Assembly: GCA_965249815.1 (NCBI GenBank)
Contig: CBDFMV010000003.1
Coordinates: forward strand, 930,001 to 994,000
From: JAJAZB01 sp965249815
GTDB lineage: Bacteria > Bacteroidota > Bacteroidia > Cytophagales > Spirosomataceae
Reading direction: 5' to 3'
DNA: 64,000 bases
The first letter of the stretch is position 1. The number at the start of each line of letters is the position of its first letter. Below the pieces are notes generated by a model. The model saw only the letters and a program-made list of their open reading frames with translations. It did no database searches and was not told the origin of the DNA. Positions 42,280-49,861 of the stretch are shown here, piece after piece. The position numbers and the translations under genes are program-made.

Positions 42280-42293
42280 AAGTTGTCAACGCT
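42261..42293 (+). terminator. 15-bp hairpin overlapping a stop codon
   Basis: Arms 42261-42275 and 42279-42293 with a 3-nt loop; the TGA of the upstream gene is 42277-42279. No T-run. The words GTTGACAACTTT and AAAGTTGTCAAC suggest a dispersed palindromic repeat. Confidence 0.75.
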
Positions 42294-42353
42294 GGGCCTT
42301 TCAACGCTGATCCTTTTAAGGCTAATCCTTCAACCAATTTTTTCTCTAAATCC

Positions 42354-43274
42354 ATGAACGTCAAACCCGTACTGATTGCCTCCCTTTGCGCCCTAACCCT
42401 TGCTGCGAACGCTCAGCAAATCGCCGCCACAAAAGAAGCCATCCTGGCCTATTCGCAGGAGTGGAAGGGCGAACGCTACCCCGACGGCCGCCCGAAAGTG
42501 TCCGACGATTTGGTGCGCCGCCTCAAGGACGTATCCATCGAAGAAGCCTGGGGCGTGCTGGGCAAGCATGGCTACACCAGCCAGTTTGAGACGGGCTTCC
42601 AACGCATTCACCCCGACGCAGTGCTGGCCGGGCGCGTAGTCACGGCCCAGTACATGCCCTCGCGGCCCGACATGCGCACGCCCATCGTGGCGAAGGGCAA
42701 GGCCGAAAGCCGCTCGGGTTCGCCCAACTCCTGGCCCATCGACGTGCTCAAGGAAAACGACGTGTACGTGGCGGACGGTTACGGCAAAATCATCGATGGC
42801 ACGCTCATCGGCGACAACCTGGGCAACTCGATTTTTGCCAAATCCAAAACCGGTGTGGTGTTCGACGCGGGCGTGCGCGACCTCGAAGGCCTCGACGAAA
42901 TCGACGGTTTCGCGGGCTTCGTGCGGGGCTTCGACCCGTCGGCCATCAAAGACATGCTCATGACGGGCATCAACTACCCCATCCGCATTGGCCGCGTGAC
43001 GGTGCTGCCGGGCGATTTGGTGCTGGGCAAAAAAGAAGGCGTGATTTTCATCCCGGCACACCTCGCCGAGGAGGTCATCACGAGTTCGGAGTGGGTGTCG
43101 TTGCAGGACGGTTTCGGCCACCAGATGCTCCGCGAGGGCAAATTCACGCCCGGCGAAATCGACATGAAGTGGAACGCCACCATCATCACGGCTTTCCGCG
43201 ACTGGATTAAGAAAAACCCTTCGAAGGTAAAAATGCCCGCTGCCGATTTGGAGAAAAAGATTGCGGCGTTGTGA
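42354..43274 (+). CDS. Exported RraA-like (HMG/CHA aldolase-fold) protein
   Basis: 306 aa from ATG 42354 with a signal peptide (residues 1-20, ANAQ). The catalytic signature is GDNLGNSIFAKSKTGVVFDAGVRDLEGL, with the metal-site aspartate and arginine of the class II HMG/CHA aldolase fold shared with RraA. Unlike cytoplasmic RraA (about 160 aa) it has ~90 extra N-terminal residues and an export signal. Probably an aldolase or decarboxylase acting on 2-keto acids rather than the RNase E regulator. It follows the BASS transporter pair on the same strand. Confidence 0.85.
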   Translation: MNVKPVLIASLCALTLAANAQQIAATKEAILAYSQEWKGERYPDGRPKVSDDLVRRLKDVSIEEAWGVLGKHGYTSQFETGFQRIHPDAVLAGRVVTAQYMPSRPDMRTPIVAKGKAESRSGSPNSWPIDVLKENDVYVADGYGKIIDGTLIGDNLGNSIFAKSKTGVVFDAGVRDLEGLDEIDGFAGFVRGFDPSAIKDMLMTGINYPIRIGRVTVLPGDLVLGKKEGVIFIPAHLAEEVITSSEWVSLQDGFGHQMLREGKFTPGEIDMKWNATIITAFRDWIKKNPSKVKMPAADLEKKIAAL

Positions 43275-43294
43275 TCGCAAGTATTGCCCCGACA

Positions 43295-43330
43295 AAAAAA
43301 CCTCGCTGAATTCGTTCAGCGAGGTTTTTT
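43295..43330. terminator. Bidirectional intrinsic terminator with UUCG loop
   Basis: 16-bp perfect stem (43295-43310 with 43315-43330), TTCG tetraloop, A-run on one side and T-run on the other. It separates the convergent RraA-like and nrdB genes. Confidence 0.95.
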
Positions 43331-43345
43331 GTTTCTGAACGGTTC

Positions 43346-44341
43346 CTAAAAATCCTCGTCCAGCGCAAACTTGGGCGCTTCTTTCTCCGAACCAGCCCCG
43401 GCCATCACGCCCGCTTTCTGGTATTCACCCACACGTTTTTCGAAGAAATTGGTCTTGCCCTGGAGCGAAATCATTTCCATGAAATCGAAGGGATTCGTGG
43501 CGTTGTACACCTTTTCGCCGCCCAGCGCCACCAGCAAGCGGTCGGCCACAAACTCGATGTACTGGTTCATCAACTCGGCGTTCATCCCGATGAGCGACAC
43601 GGGCAGCGAGTCGGTCACGAATTCCTGCTCGATGCGCACGGCGTCCACGATGATTTCGGTCACGCGCTCCTTCGGCAACTTGTTGACGATGTGGTCGGTG
43701 TAGAGCAAACAGGCGAAGTCGCAGTGCAGACCCTCGTCGCGCGAAATCAGTTCGTTCGAGAACGACAGCCCCGGCATCAGTCCTCGTTTTTTCAGCCAGA
43801 AAATGGAGCAGAACGAGCCGGAAAAGAAAATGCCCTCCACCGCTGCGAAGGCGATGAGCCGCTCGGCAAAGTCGCCGTTGTTGATCCAGCGCAAGGCCCA
43901 TTCGGCTTTTTTCTGCACGCAGGGCACCGTTTCGATGGCCCGCAGCAGGCGGTCTTTTTCCTGCGGGTTTTTGATGTACGTGTCGATAAGCAGCGAGTAG
44001 GTTTCGGAGTGGATGTTTTCCATCATGATCTGAAACCCGTAGAAGCACTTGGCCTCGGCGTACTGCACTTCGCTGAGGAAATTGACGGCCAGGTTTTCGT
44101 TCACAATTCCGTCGGAGGCCGCGAAAAAGGCCAGCACGTGCGAGATAAAATGCCGCTCGCCGTCGCTGAGGCCGATCCAGTCCTTCATGTCCTGCCCGAG
44201 GTCGATTTCCTCCGCCGTCCAGAACGACGCCTCGTGTTTTTTGTACATCTGCCAGATGTCGGCGTGCTTGATGGGAAAAAGCACGAACCGAAGGGGGTCT
44301 TCCACGAGCAGGGGTTCGGAGACCAGAGATTTCGACGCCAT
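43346..44341 (-). CDS. nrdB: Class I ribonucleotide reductase, beta subunit
   Basis: 331 aa. It holds the di-iron/tyrosyl radical cofactor that starts deoxyribonucleotide synthesis. Iron ligands are visible in the EAKCFYGFQIMMENIHSETYSLL helix (Glu, His, with the radical Tyr four residues after the His) and in NELISRDEGLHCDF. The C-terminus FALDEDF is the peptide that docks to NrdA. The alpha subunit is not within the window; downstream is a convergent gene, so nrdA must be elsewhere. A consensus promoter lies about 100 nt upstream. Confidence 0.96.
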   Translation of the reverse strand: MASKSLVSEPLLVEDPLRFVLFPIKHADIWQMYKKHEASFWTAEEIDLGQDMKDWIGLSDGERHFISHVLAFFAASDGIVNENLAVNFLSEVQYAEAKCFYGFQIMMENIHSETYSLLIDTYIKNPQEKDRLLRAIETVPCVQKKAEWALRWINNGDFAERLIAFAAVEGIFFSGSFCSIFWLKKRGLMPGLSFSNELISRDEGLHCDFACLLYTDHIVNKLPKERVTEIIVDAVRIEQEFVTDSLPVSLIGMNAELMNQYIEFVADRLLVALGGEKVYNATNPFDFMEMISLQGKTNFFEKRVGEYQKAGVMAGAGSEKEAPKFALDEDF

Positions 44342-44438
44342 AAATTACGCTGGTTTTTTTGAGTTAGCGATTTAATAATGAACGGATTATAAAAAACGGT
44401 CACAAAGCCGGGCCGCTGAGGTACTGGGTTGAGGAAAG

Positions 44439-44468
44439 CAAATTTAGGGGTTTGCCCTTGCCTTCAAA
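44439..44468 (-). promoter_or_regulatory. Promoter of nrdB
   Basis: On the minus strand TTTG (44468-44465), 18-nt spacer, TAAATTTG (44446-44439). The leader would be about 90 nt. No convincing NrdR box was seen. Confidence 0.6.
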
Positions 44469-44547
44469 GTAGGTGTGGAGGGAAAATGTTTACTAAAAAT
44501 TCGGGCCAAATCGGTAAGTCGTTCGCAGTCAATTCGTATCCGTTTTG

Positions 44548-45100
44548 TCAGGGTTCCACATCGAACCGGCCTTCGGTAACGCGGAGGGTTTTCGACGGGT
44601 CGCGGCGGTTGACGGCGGTGAATTCAAACGTTCCGGCGACGAGTCCCGTCAACGTATCGGCTTTGGTGACGTTCACCCGGCCGGTGTACACGTTTGTGGT
44701 GACATACGGTGACATACTCGGTGTTACCGAAGAGAACCGAGGCATAGTTGGGTGGCCGAAGGGCGTTCGGTTTCGTTTCGGTTAGATACTTTAACTCGTA
44801 GCTCCCGGCTTTGGTGACATTTCTCGCCCAAAGTTGAACCGACTCTTCGTCTTTGTAGGCTCTGACGTACAAATAGAACGTGGTGTCAAGACCGATTTTG
44901 GAAAATCCTCCATTCACTCCAGGAATCGGACGACCAGAAAAGCCTATGTTTTTCCCCGTTGGCACCCACTTCTTCCCGTCGATTCGGCAGCCGAAGGTAT
45001 TGGCACCCTCCTGGGTTTCCGGTGGAAGTTTTACCGGTTCGCAGGTGGTCAACAGCAACAAGGCGGCAACAGGCAGGAGGAGTGAAAGGCAGCGGCGCAT
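44548..45100 (-). pseudogene. Lipoprotein (DUF6252-like) frameshifted by a 10-bp tandem duplication
   Basis: ATG 45100 begins a lipoprotein signal (MRRCLSLLLPVAALLLLTTC), then ANTFGCRIDGKKWVP, a start common in small Bacteroidota lipoproteins. The frame runs to NTEYV and is then thrown off by two tandem copies of a 10-bp word at 44698-44717. Deleting one copy joins it exactly to TNVYTGRVNVTK, GTFEFTAVNRRD and TEGRFDVEP*, giving a 180-aa protein typical of the family. The DUF6252 name is tentative. The function is unknown. Confidence 0.85.
44698..44717. repeat. Perfect 10-bp tandem duplication
   Basis: GGTGACATAC occurs twice back to back (44698-44707, 44708-44717). It causes the frameshift in the surrounding lipoprotein gene and would be reversible by slippage. 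Confidence 0.95.
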
Positions 45101-45152
45101 GTCGAGAGGCGAAAGGTAGCGGGGAGTTGGCACACGCCGTAACGTAGGATGG

Positions 45153-45779
45153 TTAAACTGGATTTTCCTTAAGCCAGACCGTGGCGCAGTCAACGTAATT
45201 GATGAAGGTGAGTTTCTCAACCGTCCATTTCGACTGCTGACAAATGGCGGGTAACGCGGCCTTGAACAAATCGTACTGCTCGGTCAGGTACGTGGCACCA
45301 GGAAGTTGTGTTCGGGAACTTGTCGCCAGAAAATCACGCACGTGCCAGATGACGTTTTCTTCTTGCATGCCATGCGCCTTAATGTCTTGCCCGTTGATAT
45401 CGGAAATAAATCGTTGATAACGAAAACGTTCCGCGTCCATGACAACGAATTTCTTATTTCGGTTGTAATGTTTGGGCGGTGCGAAGTGATGAGCACCAAT
45501 GAAAATACCCAGTTCCAGCGGCATGTTGAACCGGGCCAGTTTCGTCTCGGCGTCTAAATCAGCTTTGGAAATGTCGTGAATTCCGTAGTGGCAAGTATCA
45601 ATGATTTGGATGATTTTCTGGATGCGAACGTCGGCGGAGTTATCTTCTTCCAACGCACATCGGGCGATAAACCCACACGCATGAACTACAAAGACGGTAG
45701 CCCGAAAAAGCGGCTTGTAGGATTCATCGAAAGGGCAATTGATGAAAACTTGCTTGTGGTAGAGGGTAGGTTCCGCCAT
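45153..45779 (-). CDS. TIR/nucleoside-deoxyribosyltransferase-like protein of a two-gene cassette
   Basis: 208 aa, cytoplasmic. A Rossmann-like start (KQVFINCPFDESYKPLF), a RCALEEDNSADVRIQKI helix, then IIDTCHYGIHDIS and RFNMPLELGIFIGA. The last segment resembles the catalytic-glutamate loop (ELG.A) of deoxyribosyltransferases and the TIR/SLOG superfamily, which cleave N-glycosidic bonds of nucleotides or NAD. I recognise the pattern from uncharacterised bacterial proteins but know no assigned function. It starts one base after the stop of a small basic protein gene (45781), so the two form one transcription unit. Likely a defence or stress effector; this is inference. Confidence 0.6.
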   Translation of the reverse strand: MAEPTLYHKQVFINCPFDESYKPLFRATVFVVHACGFIARCALEEDNSADVRIQKIIQIIDTCHYGIHDISKADLDAETKLARFNMPLELGIFIGAHHFAPPKHYNRNKKFVVMDAERFRYQRFISDINGQDIKAHGMQEENVIWHVRDFLATSSRTQLPGATYLTEQYDLFKAALPAICQQSKWTVEKLTFINYVDCATVWLKENPV

Positions 45780-45780
45780 C

Positions 45781-46032
45781 TTAACCGAGTTTTCGGACCG
45801 CCTTTTGAATTTTCTTCAAATCGGAAGCCTTCGACTTGGGATGCAGCCTAATTTCAATTTTGGCCGCGATTTTCTGGTCATTACTCAACGCACCCTGCTG
45901 GATCTTGCGGACTTCCCCCAGGGTCTTGTCCTTGCGGATTTTCCGACCATCCGGTCCGTAAAGTTGAATACCCAATTCTTTTTCAATGGTACCCACTTTC
46001 TTATCCGAGCGGGTTTTGCGAGGCGCATTCAT
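45781..46032 (-). CDS. Small lysine-rich protein, partner of the TIR-like gene
   Basis: 83 aa, strongly basic. It shows an internal repeat: DKKVGTIEKELG (residues ~10-21) and DKTLGEVRKIQQG (~34-46), separated by a GPDGRKIR turn. The rest is a lysine-rich helix (SKASDLKKIQKAVRKLG). No family recognised. The tight TAA-G-ATG junction to the next gene implies translational coupling. The size and charge suit a nucleic-acid-binding sensor or antitoxin-like partner, but nothing in the sequence proves it. Confidence 0.65.
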   Translation of the reverse strand: MNAPRKTRSDKKVGTIEKELGIQLYGPDGRKIRKDKTLGEVRKIQQGALSNDQKIAAKIEIRLHPKSKASDLKKIQKAVRKLG

Positions 46033-46211
46033 TGGCTTTCCATTTTGGAGTAAAGCTATTAAAAACCGGCGATTTTTTGGCGAACCAGGTTGAACCCCAA
46101 ACCACCCTGCGGCTAAATTTTCAACCCACCCCTTCCCATTTTCCCCACTTCCCCTACCTTTGCGTGATTTTTTCCACGCGTCGGCGGCTTGCCGTCCGGT
46201 CTTTCCCAGCC

Positions 46212-49040
46212 ATGCCCAAAAATCCTGCGATTAAGTCTGTTTTGATCATCGGCTCCGGCCCCATCGTCATCGGCCAGGCCTGCGAATTCGACTACTCCGG
46301 CTCCCAGGCCGCCCGCTCGCTCCGGGAAGAGGGCATCGAGGTCGTGTTGATCAACTCCAACCCAGCCACCATCATGACCGACCCGGTCACCGCCAACCAC
46401 GTGTACCTCAAGCCGTTGGAGAAAAAATACATCATCGAAATTTTAGAGAAACATAAAATCGACGCCGTTTTGCCGACGATGGGTGGCCAGACGGCGCTGA
46501 ACCTGGCCATCGACTGCGACCAGGCCGGGGTCTGGAAAAAGTACGGCGTGCAAATCATCGGGGTGGACATCAAGGCCATCGAAACCACCGAAGATCGCGA
46601 GAAATTCCGCCTCAAAATGCTCGAACTCGGCGTGGGCGTCTGCAAGGGCCGCACGGCGCGGTCGTTTCTCGAAGGCAAGGAAATCGCCCAGGACATCGGC
46701 TTCCCGCTCGTCATCCGCCCGTCGTTCACGCTCGGCGGCACGGGCGGCGGGTTCGTCAACGAAGCGAAGGATTTTGACGAAGCCCTCAACCGCGGTCTCC
46801 ACGCCTCGCCCGTCCACGAGGTGCTGGTTGAGCAGAGCATCTCGGGCTGGAAAGAATACGAACTGGAGCTGCTCCGCGACGGCGCGGGCAACCTCATCAT
46901 CGTGTGCTCCATCGAAAACTTCGACCCGATGGGCATCCACACTGGCGACTCCATCACCGTCGCCCCGGCCATGACCCTGCCCGACACGCTCTACCAGAAA
47001 ATGCGGGATCTGGCCATCCTGACTATGAACGGCATCGGGAAATTCGCGGGCGGCTGCAACATCCAGTTCGCCGTCAACCCCGATACCGACGACATCATCT
47101 GCATCGAAATCAACCCCCGCGTTTCGCGGTCGTCGGCGCTGGCCTCGAAGGCTACGGGCTACCCGATTGCCAAAATCGCGGCGAAAATGGCCATCGGCTA
47201 CAACCTCGACGAACTCACCAACCCCATCACGGGCACGACCTCGGCGTTTTTTGAACCGGCCATCGACTACGTGATCGTGAAGGTGCCACGCTGGAACTTC
47301 GACAAGTTCAAAGGGGCCAACAAGTTCCTGGGCCTGCAAATGAAGTCGGTGGGCGAAGCGATGGGCATCGGGCGGAATTTCCAGGAAGCCCTCCAGAAAG
47401 CCTGCCAGTCGCTCGAAATCAAGCGCAACGGCATGGGGGCCGACGGCAAGGGCCTCACCGACCAGGACGCCATCCTGAAAAGCCTCGCCAACCCGAGCTG
47501 GAACCGGCTTTTCCATATTTACGACGCCTTCAAGGCGGGCATTTCGTTCCGCACGATTCAGAAGCTGACCCGCATCGACAAGTGGTTTCTCTACCAGGTC
47601 GAGGATTTGGTGCGGTTGGAAAACGAAATCGGTCACTACGAACTCGACACGATTCCAAAGGCCCTGCTCGAAGAGGCCAAAGTAAAAGGTTTCGCCGACC
47701 GGCAACTGGCTTACATGCTCGACTGCCGGGAAAGCGAAGTGTACGACAAGCGCACCGAACTGGGCATCAAGCGCGTGTACAAGCTAGTGGACACTTGCGC
47801 CGCCGAGTTTGAGGCCAAAACGCCGTACTATTACTCGACGTTTACGAAGGGTTCGGAAAACCTGGAGAACGAATCCATTCCGAGTACCCGCAAAAAGGTC
47901 GTTGTGCTGGGTTCCGGGCCGAACCGCATCGGGCAGGGCATCGAGTTCGATTATTCGTGCGTTCACGGTGTGCTGGCGGCGAAAGAAGCGGGTTACGAGA
48001 CGATCATGATCAACTCGAACCCCGAAACCGTCTCCACCGACCCCGACATTTCCGATAAACTGTACTTCGAGCCGGTGTTTTGGGAGCACGTGTACGACAT
48101 CATCCAGCACGAAAAACCGGAGGGCGTCATTGTGCAGTTGGGCGGGCAAACGGCCCTTAAACTGGCCGAAAAGCTGCACAAATACGGCATCAAAATCCTG
48201 GGCACGAGCTATGAAGCCCTCGATTTGGCCGAAGACAGGGGGCATTTTTCGACGCTTTTAAAGGAAAACAATATCCCCTACCCCCAGTTCGACACCGTTG
48301 AAAGCGCCGACCACGCCAGCGAGGTGGGCCGGGCGCTGGGCTACCCGCTGCTGGTGCGGCCCAGCTACGTGCTGGGCGGGCAGTCGATGAAAATCGTCAT
48401 CAACGAGGAAGAACTCGAACAACACGTGGTGGACATCCTCCGCGACATTCCCGGCAACAAAATCCTCCTCGACCACTTCCTCGAAAACGCCATCGAAGCC
48501 GAAGCCGACGCCATCTGCGACGGCGAGGACGTGTACATCATCGGCATCATGGAGCACATCGAACCGGCGGGCATCCACTCCGGCGACTCCTACGCCGTGC
48601 TGCCCACGTTCGATTTAAGTGAAAACGTGATTCGGCAAATCGAGGAGCACACCCGCAAAATCGCCCTGGCGCTGCGCACGGTGGGCCTCATCAACATCCA
48701 GTTTGCGGTAAAAAACGAGGTGGTGTACGTCATCGAAGCCAACCCACGGGCCTCGCGCACGGTGCCGTTCATTTGTAAAGCCTACCGCGAGCCGTACGTC
48801 AACTACGCCACGAAGGTGATGCTGGGCGACAAAAAGGTGAAAGATTTCGACTTCAAGCCGTACAAAAACGGCTACGCCATCAAGGTGCCGGTGTTTTCGT
48901 TCAACAAATTCCCGAACGTGAACAAAGAACTGGGGCCGGAAATGAAGTCCACCGGCGAGGCGATTTACTTCATTGACGACCTCACCGACGACTACTTCCG
49001 GCAGGTGTACTCGGAGCGGAATTTGTATTTGAGCCGGTGA
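46212..49040 (+). CDS. carB: Carbamoyl-phosphate synthase large subunit, without the C-terminal regulatory domain
   Basis: 942 aa from ATG 46212 (MPKNPAIKSVLIIGSGPIVIGQ). Two ATP-grasp halves: GSGPIVIGQACEFDYSG and GSGPNRIGQGIEFDYS are the paired start motifs, and LVIRPSFTLGGTGGGFV and LLVRPSYVLGGQSM the paired carboxylate-binding motifs. The protein ends soon after KVPVFSFNKFPNV, where the E. coli enzyme still has a ~130-residue methylglyoxal-synthase-like allosteric domain. CarB from many Bacteroidota ends similarly. It makes carbamoyl phosphate for arginine and pyrimidines. carA is not in the window. A possible -7 element TACCTTTG lies at 46155-46162. Confidence 0.96.
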   Translation: MPKNPAIKSVLIIGSGPIVIGQACEFDYSGSQAARSLREEGIEVVLINSNPATIMTDPVTANHVYLKPLEKKYIIEILEKHKIDAVLPTMGGQTALNLAIDCDQAGVWKKYGVQIIGVDIKAIETTEDREKFRLKMLELGVGVCKGRTARSFLEGKEIAQDIGFPLVIRPSFTLGGTGGGFVNEAKDFDEALNRGLHASPVHEVLVEQSISGWKEYELELLRDGAGNLIIVCSIENFDPMGIHTGDSITVAPAMTLPDTLYQKMRDLAILTMNGIGKFAGGCNIQFAVNPDTDDIICIEINPRVSRSSALASKATGYPIAKIAAKMAIGYNLDELTNPITGTTSAFFEPAIDYVIVKVPRWNFDKFKGANKFLGLQMKSVGEAMGIGRNFQEALQKACQSLEIKRNGMGADGKGLTDQDAILKSLANPSWNRLFHIYDAFKAGISFRTIQKLTRIDKWFLYQVEDLVRLENEIGHYELDTIPKALLEEAKVKGFADRQLAYMLDCRESEVYDKRTELGIKRVYKLVDTCAAEFEAKTPYYYSTFTKGSENLENESIPSTRKKVVVLGSGPNRIGQGIEFDYSCVHGVLAAKEAGYETIMINSNPETVSTDPDISDKLYFEPVFWEHVYDIIQHEKPEGVIVQLGGQTALKLAEKLHKYGIKILGTSYEALDLAEDRGHFSTLLKENNIPYPQFDTVESADHASEVGRALGYPLLVRPSYVLGGQSMKIVINEEELEQHVVDILRDIPGNKILLDHFLENAIEAEADAICDGEDVYIIGIMEHIEPAGIHSGDSYAVLPTFDLSENVIRQIEEHTRKIALALRTVGLINIQFAVKNEVVYVIEANPRASRTVPFICKAYREPYVNYATKVMLGDKKVKDFDFKPYKNGYAIKVPVFSFNKFPNVNKELGPEMKSTGEAIYFIDDLTDDYFRQVYSERNLYLSR

Positions 49041-49055
49041 GGCTTATCAATTTAT

Positions 49056-49092
49056 GAAAAAGCACGAGGCCGCTATGGCCTCGTGCTTTTTC
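49056..49092. terminator. Intrinsic terminator after carB
   Basis: 16-bp perfect stem (49056-49071 with 49077-49092), 5-nt loop, internal T-run CTTTTTC. It is 15 nt after the carB stop. Confidence 0.9.
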
Positions 49093-49117
49093 GTTGGAAA
49101 ATACCCCAGGGTTTTTG

Positions 49118-49214
49118 TCATTCCGAGGAACGAGGAATCTCGTTCGTGAACCGAATAGTTGGCTACCGGCAAGGTGCCCAACGAGCCGACGAGATTCCCC
49201 GTTCCTCGGAATGA
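49118..49214. repeat. Dispersed palindromic repeat (26-bp arms)
   Basis: Arms 49118-49143 and 49189-49214 pair with one mismatch around a 45-nt centre. The word TCATTCCGAGGAACGAGGAA resembles a repeat found widely in bacterial genomes. It lies in the convergent carB-Uma2 gap. Confidence 0.8.
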
Positions 49215-49251
49215 TAACCCTTTTATGTCTTTCTTTTTGGAAACTGCAGGT

Positions 49252-49821
49252 TTACGCAAACAACTCCTCCACCCTAAACTGAAAATCCGGCACGACGGGC
49301 GCAGCAGTAATCACCTCGCTGCCCTTGAACGCCTTCGATTCGTCGGGCGAGGTGTACACGTAGATTTTCTGGCGTTTCGCAGTATCCATTGGGGGCGCGA
49401 TGTACCAAACCAACTGCGCCCCGCCGTCGAAGTAATCCTGAAGCCGTTCTAAAAAGTCGTAATGCGTTTCGGTGGAAGTCATCAGTTCAATGGCGAACGC
49501 CGTACCGACGCGTTTTCCTTCGCGAATGGCCTGCAACTGTTCCGTCGAAAAATAGGTCAGGTTGGGAATCCGCCTTGTGAATGCGTCCACGTAAACGTCC
49601 GATTTCGCCATCAGCACACCGCCGCGCTGATAAGCCGCCGTTTCGGAAAAACGCCGGAGCAAAAACGCGTACAGGTGCGCCTCGGTCTGGTGGACGGATT
49701 CTTTTTGAATCAAACGGCCTCGAACGAACTCGCAGTTTCCATCCATCGAATGCGCCCGCTCCCACCGCTCGAACTCTTCGACGGTTTGAAAGACGGGTAG
49801 GGCTTCGGTGGCTGACAGCAT
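49252..49821 (-). CDS. Uma2-family (DUF820) protein, second copy
   Basis: 189 aa. Weaker match to the Uma2 nuclease-fold family than the protein at 37542: EFVRGRLIQKES, YVDAFTRRIPNLTYF, FAIELMTSTETHYDFLERLQDYFDGGAQLVWYIAPPMDTAKRQKIYVY. The expected PD before the first strand reads RIPNLTYF, so one acidic residue of the putative active site appears replaced. The C-terminal VVPDFQFRVEELFA is normal for the family. Function unknown. Confidence 0.8.
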   Translation of the reverse strand: MLSATEALPVFQTVEEFERWERAHSMDGNCEFVRGRLIQKESVHQTEAHLYAFLLRRFSETAAYQRGGVLMAKSDVYVDAFTRRIPNLTYFSTEQLQAIREGKRVGTAFAIELMTSTETHYDFLERLQDYFDGGAQLVWYIAPPMDTAKRQKIYVYTSPDESKAFKGSEVITAAPVVPDFQFRVEELFA

Positions 49822-49861
49822 GGCTGGTTCGGCGTTCTGGTTGCTTCAAAGATACCACCTT

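Noticed and set aside
45101..45220. 40-residue upstream extension of the lipoprotein frame
   Set aside because: The lipoprotein signal beginning at 45100 is the only sensible N-terminus.
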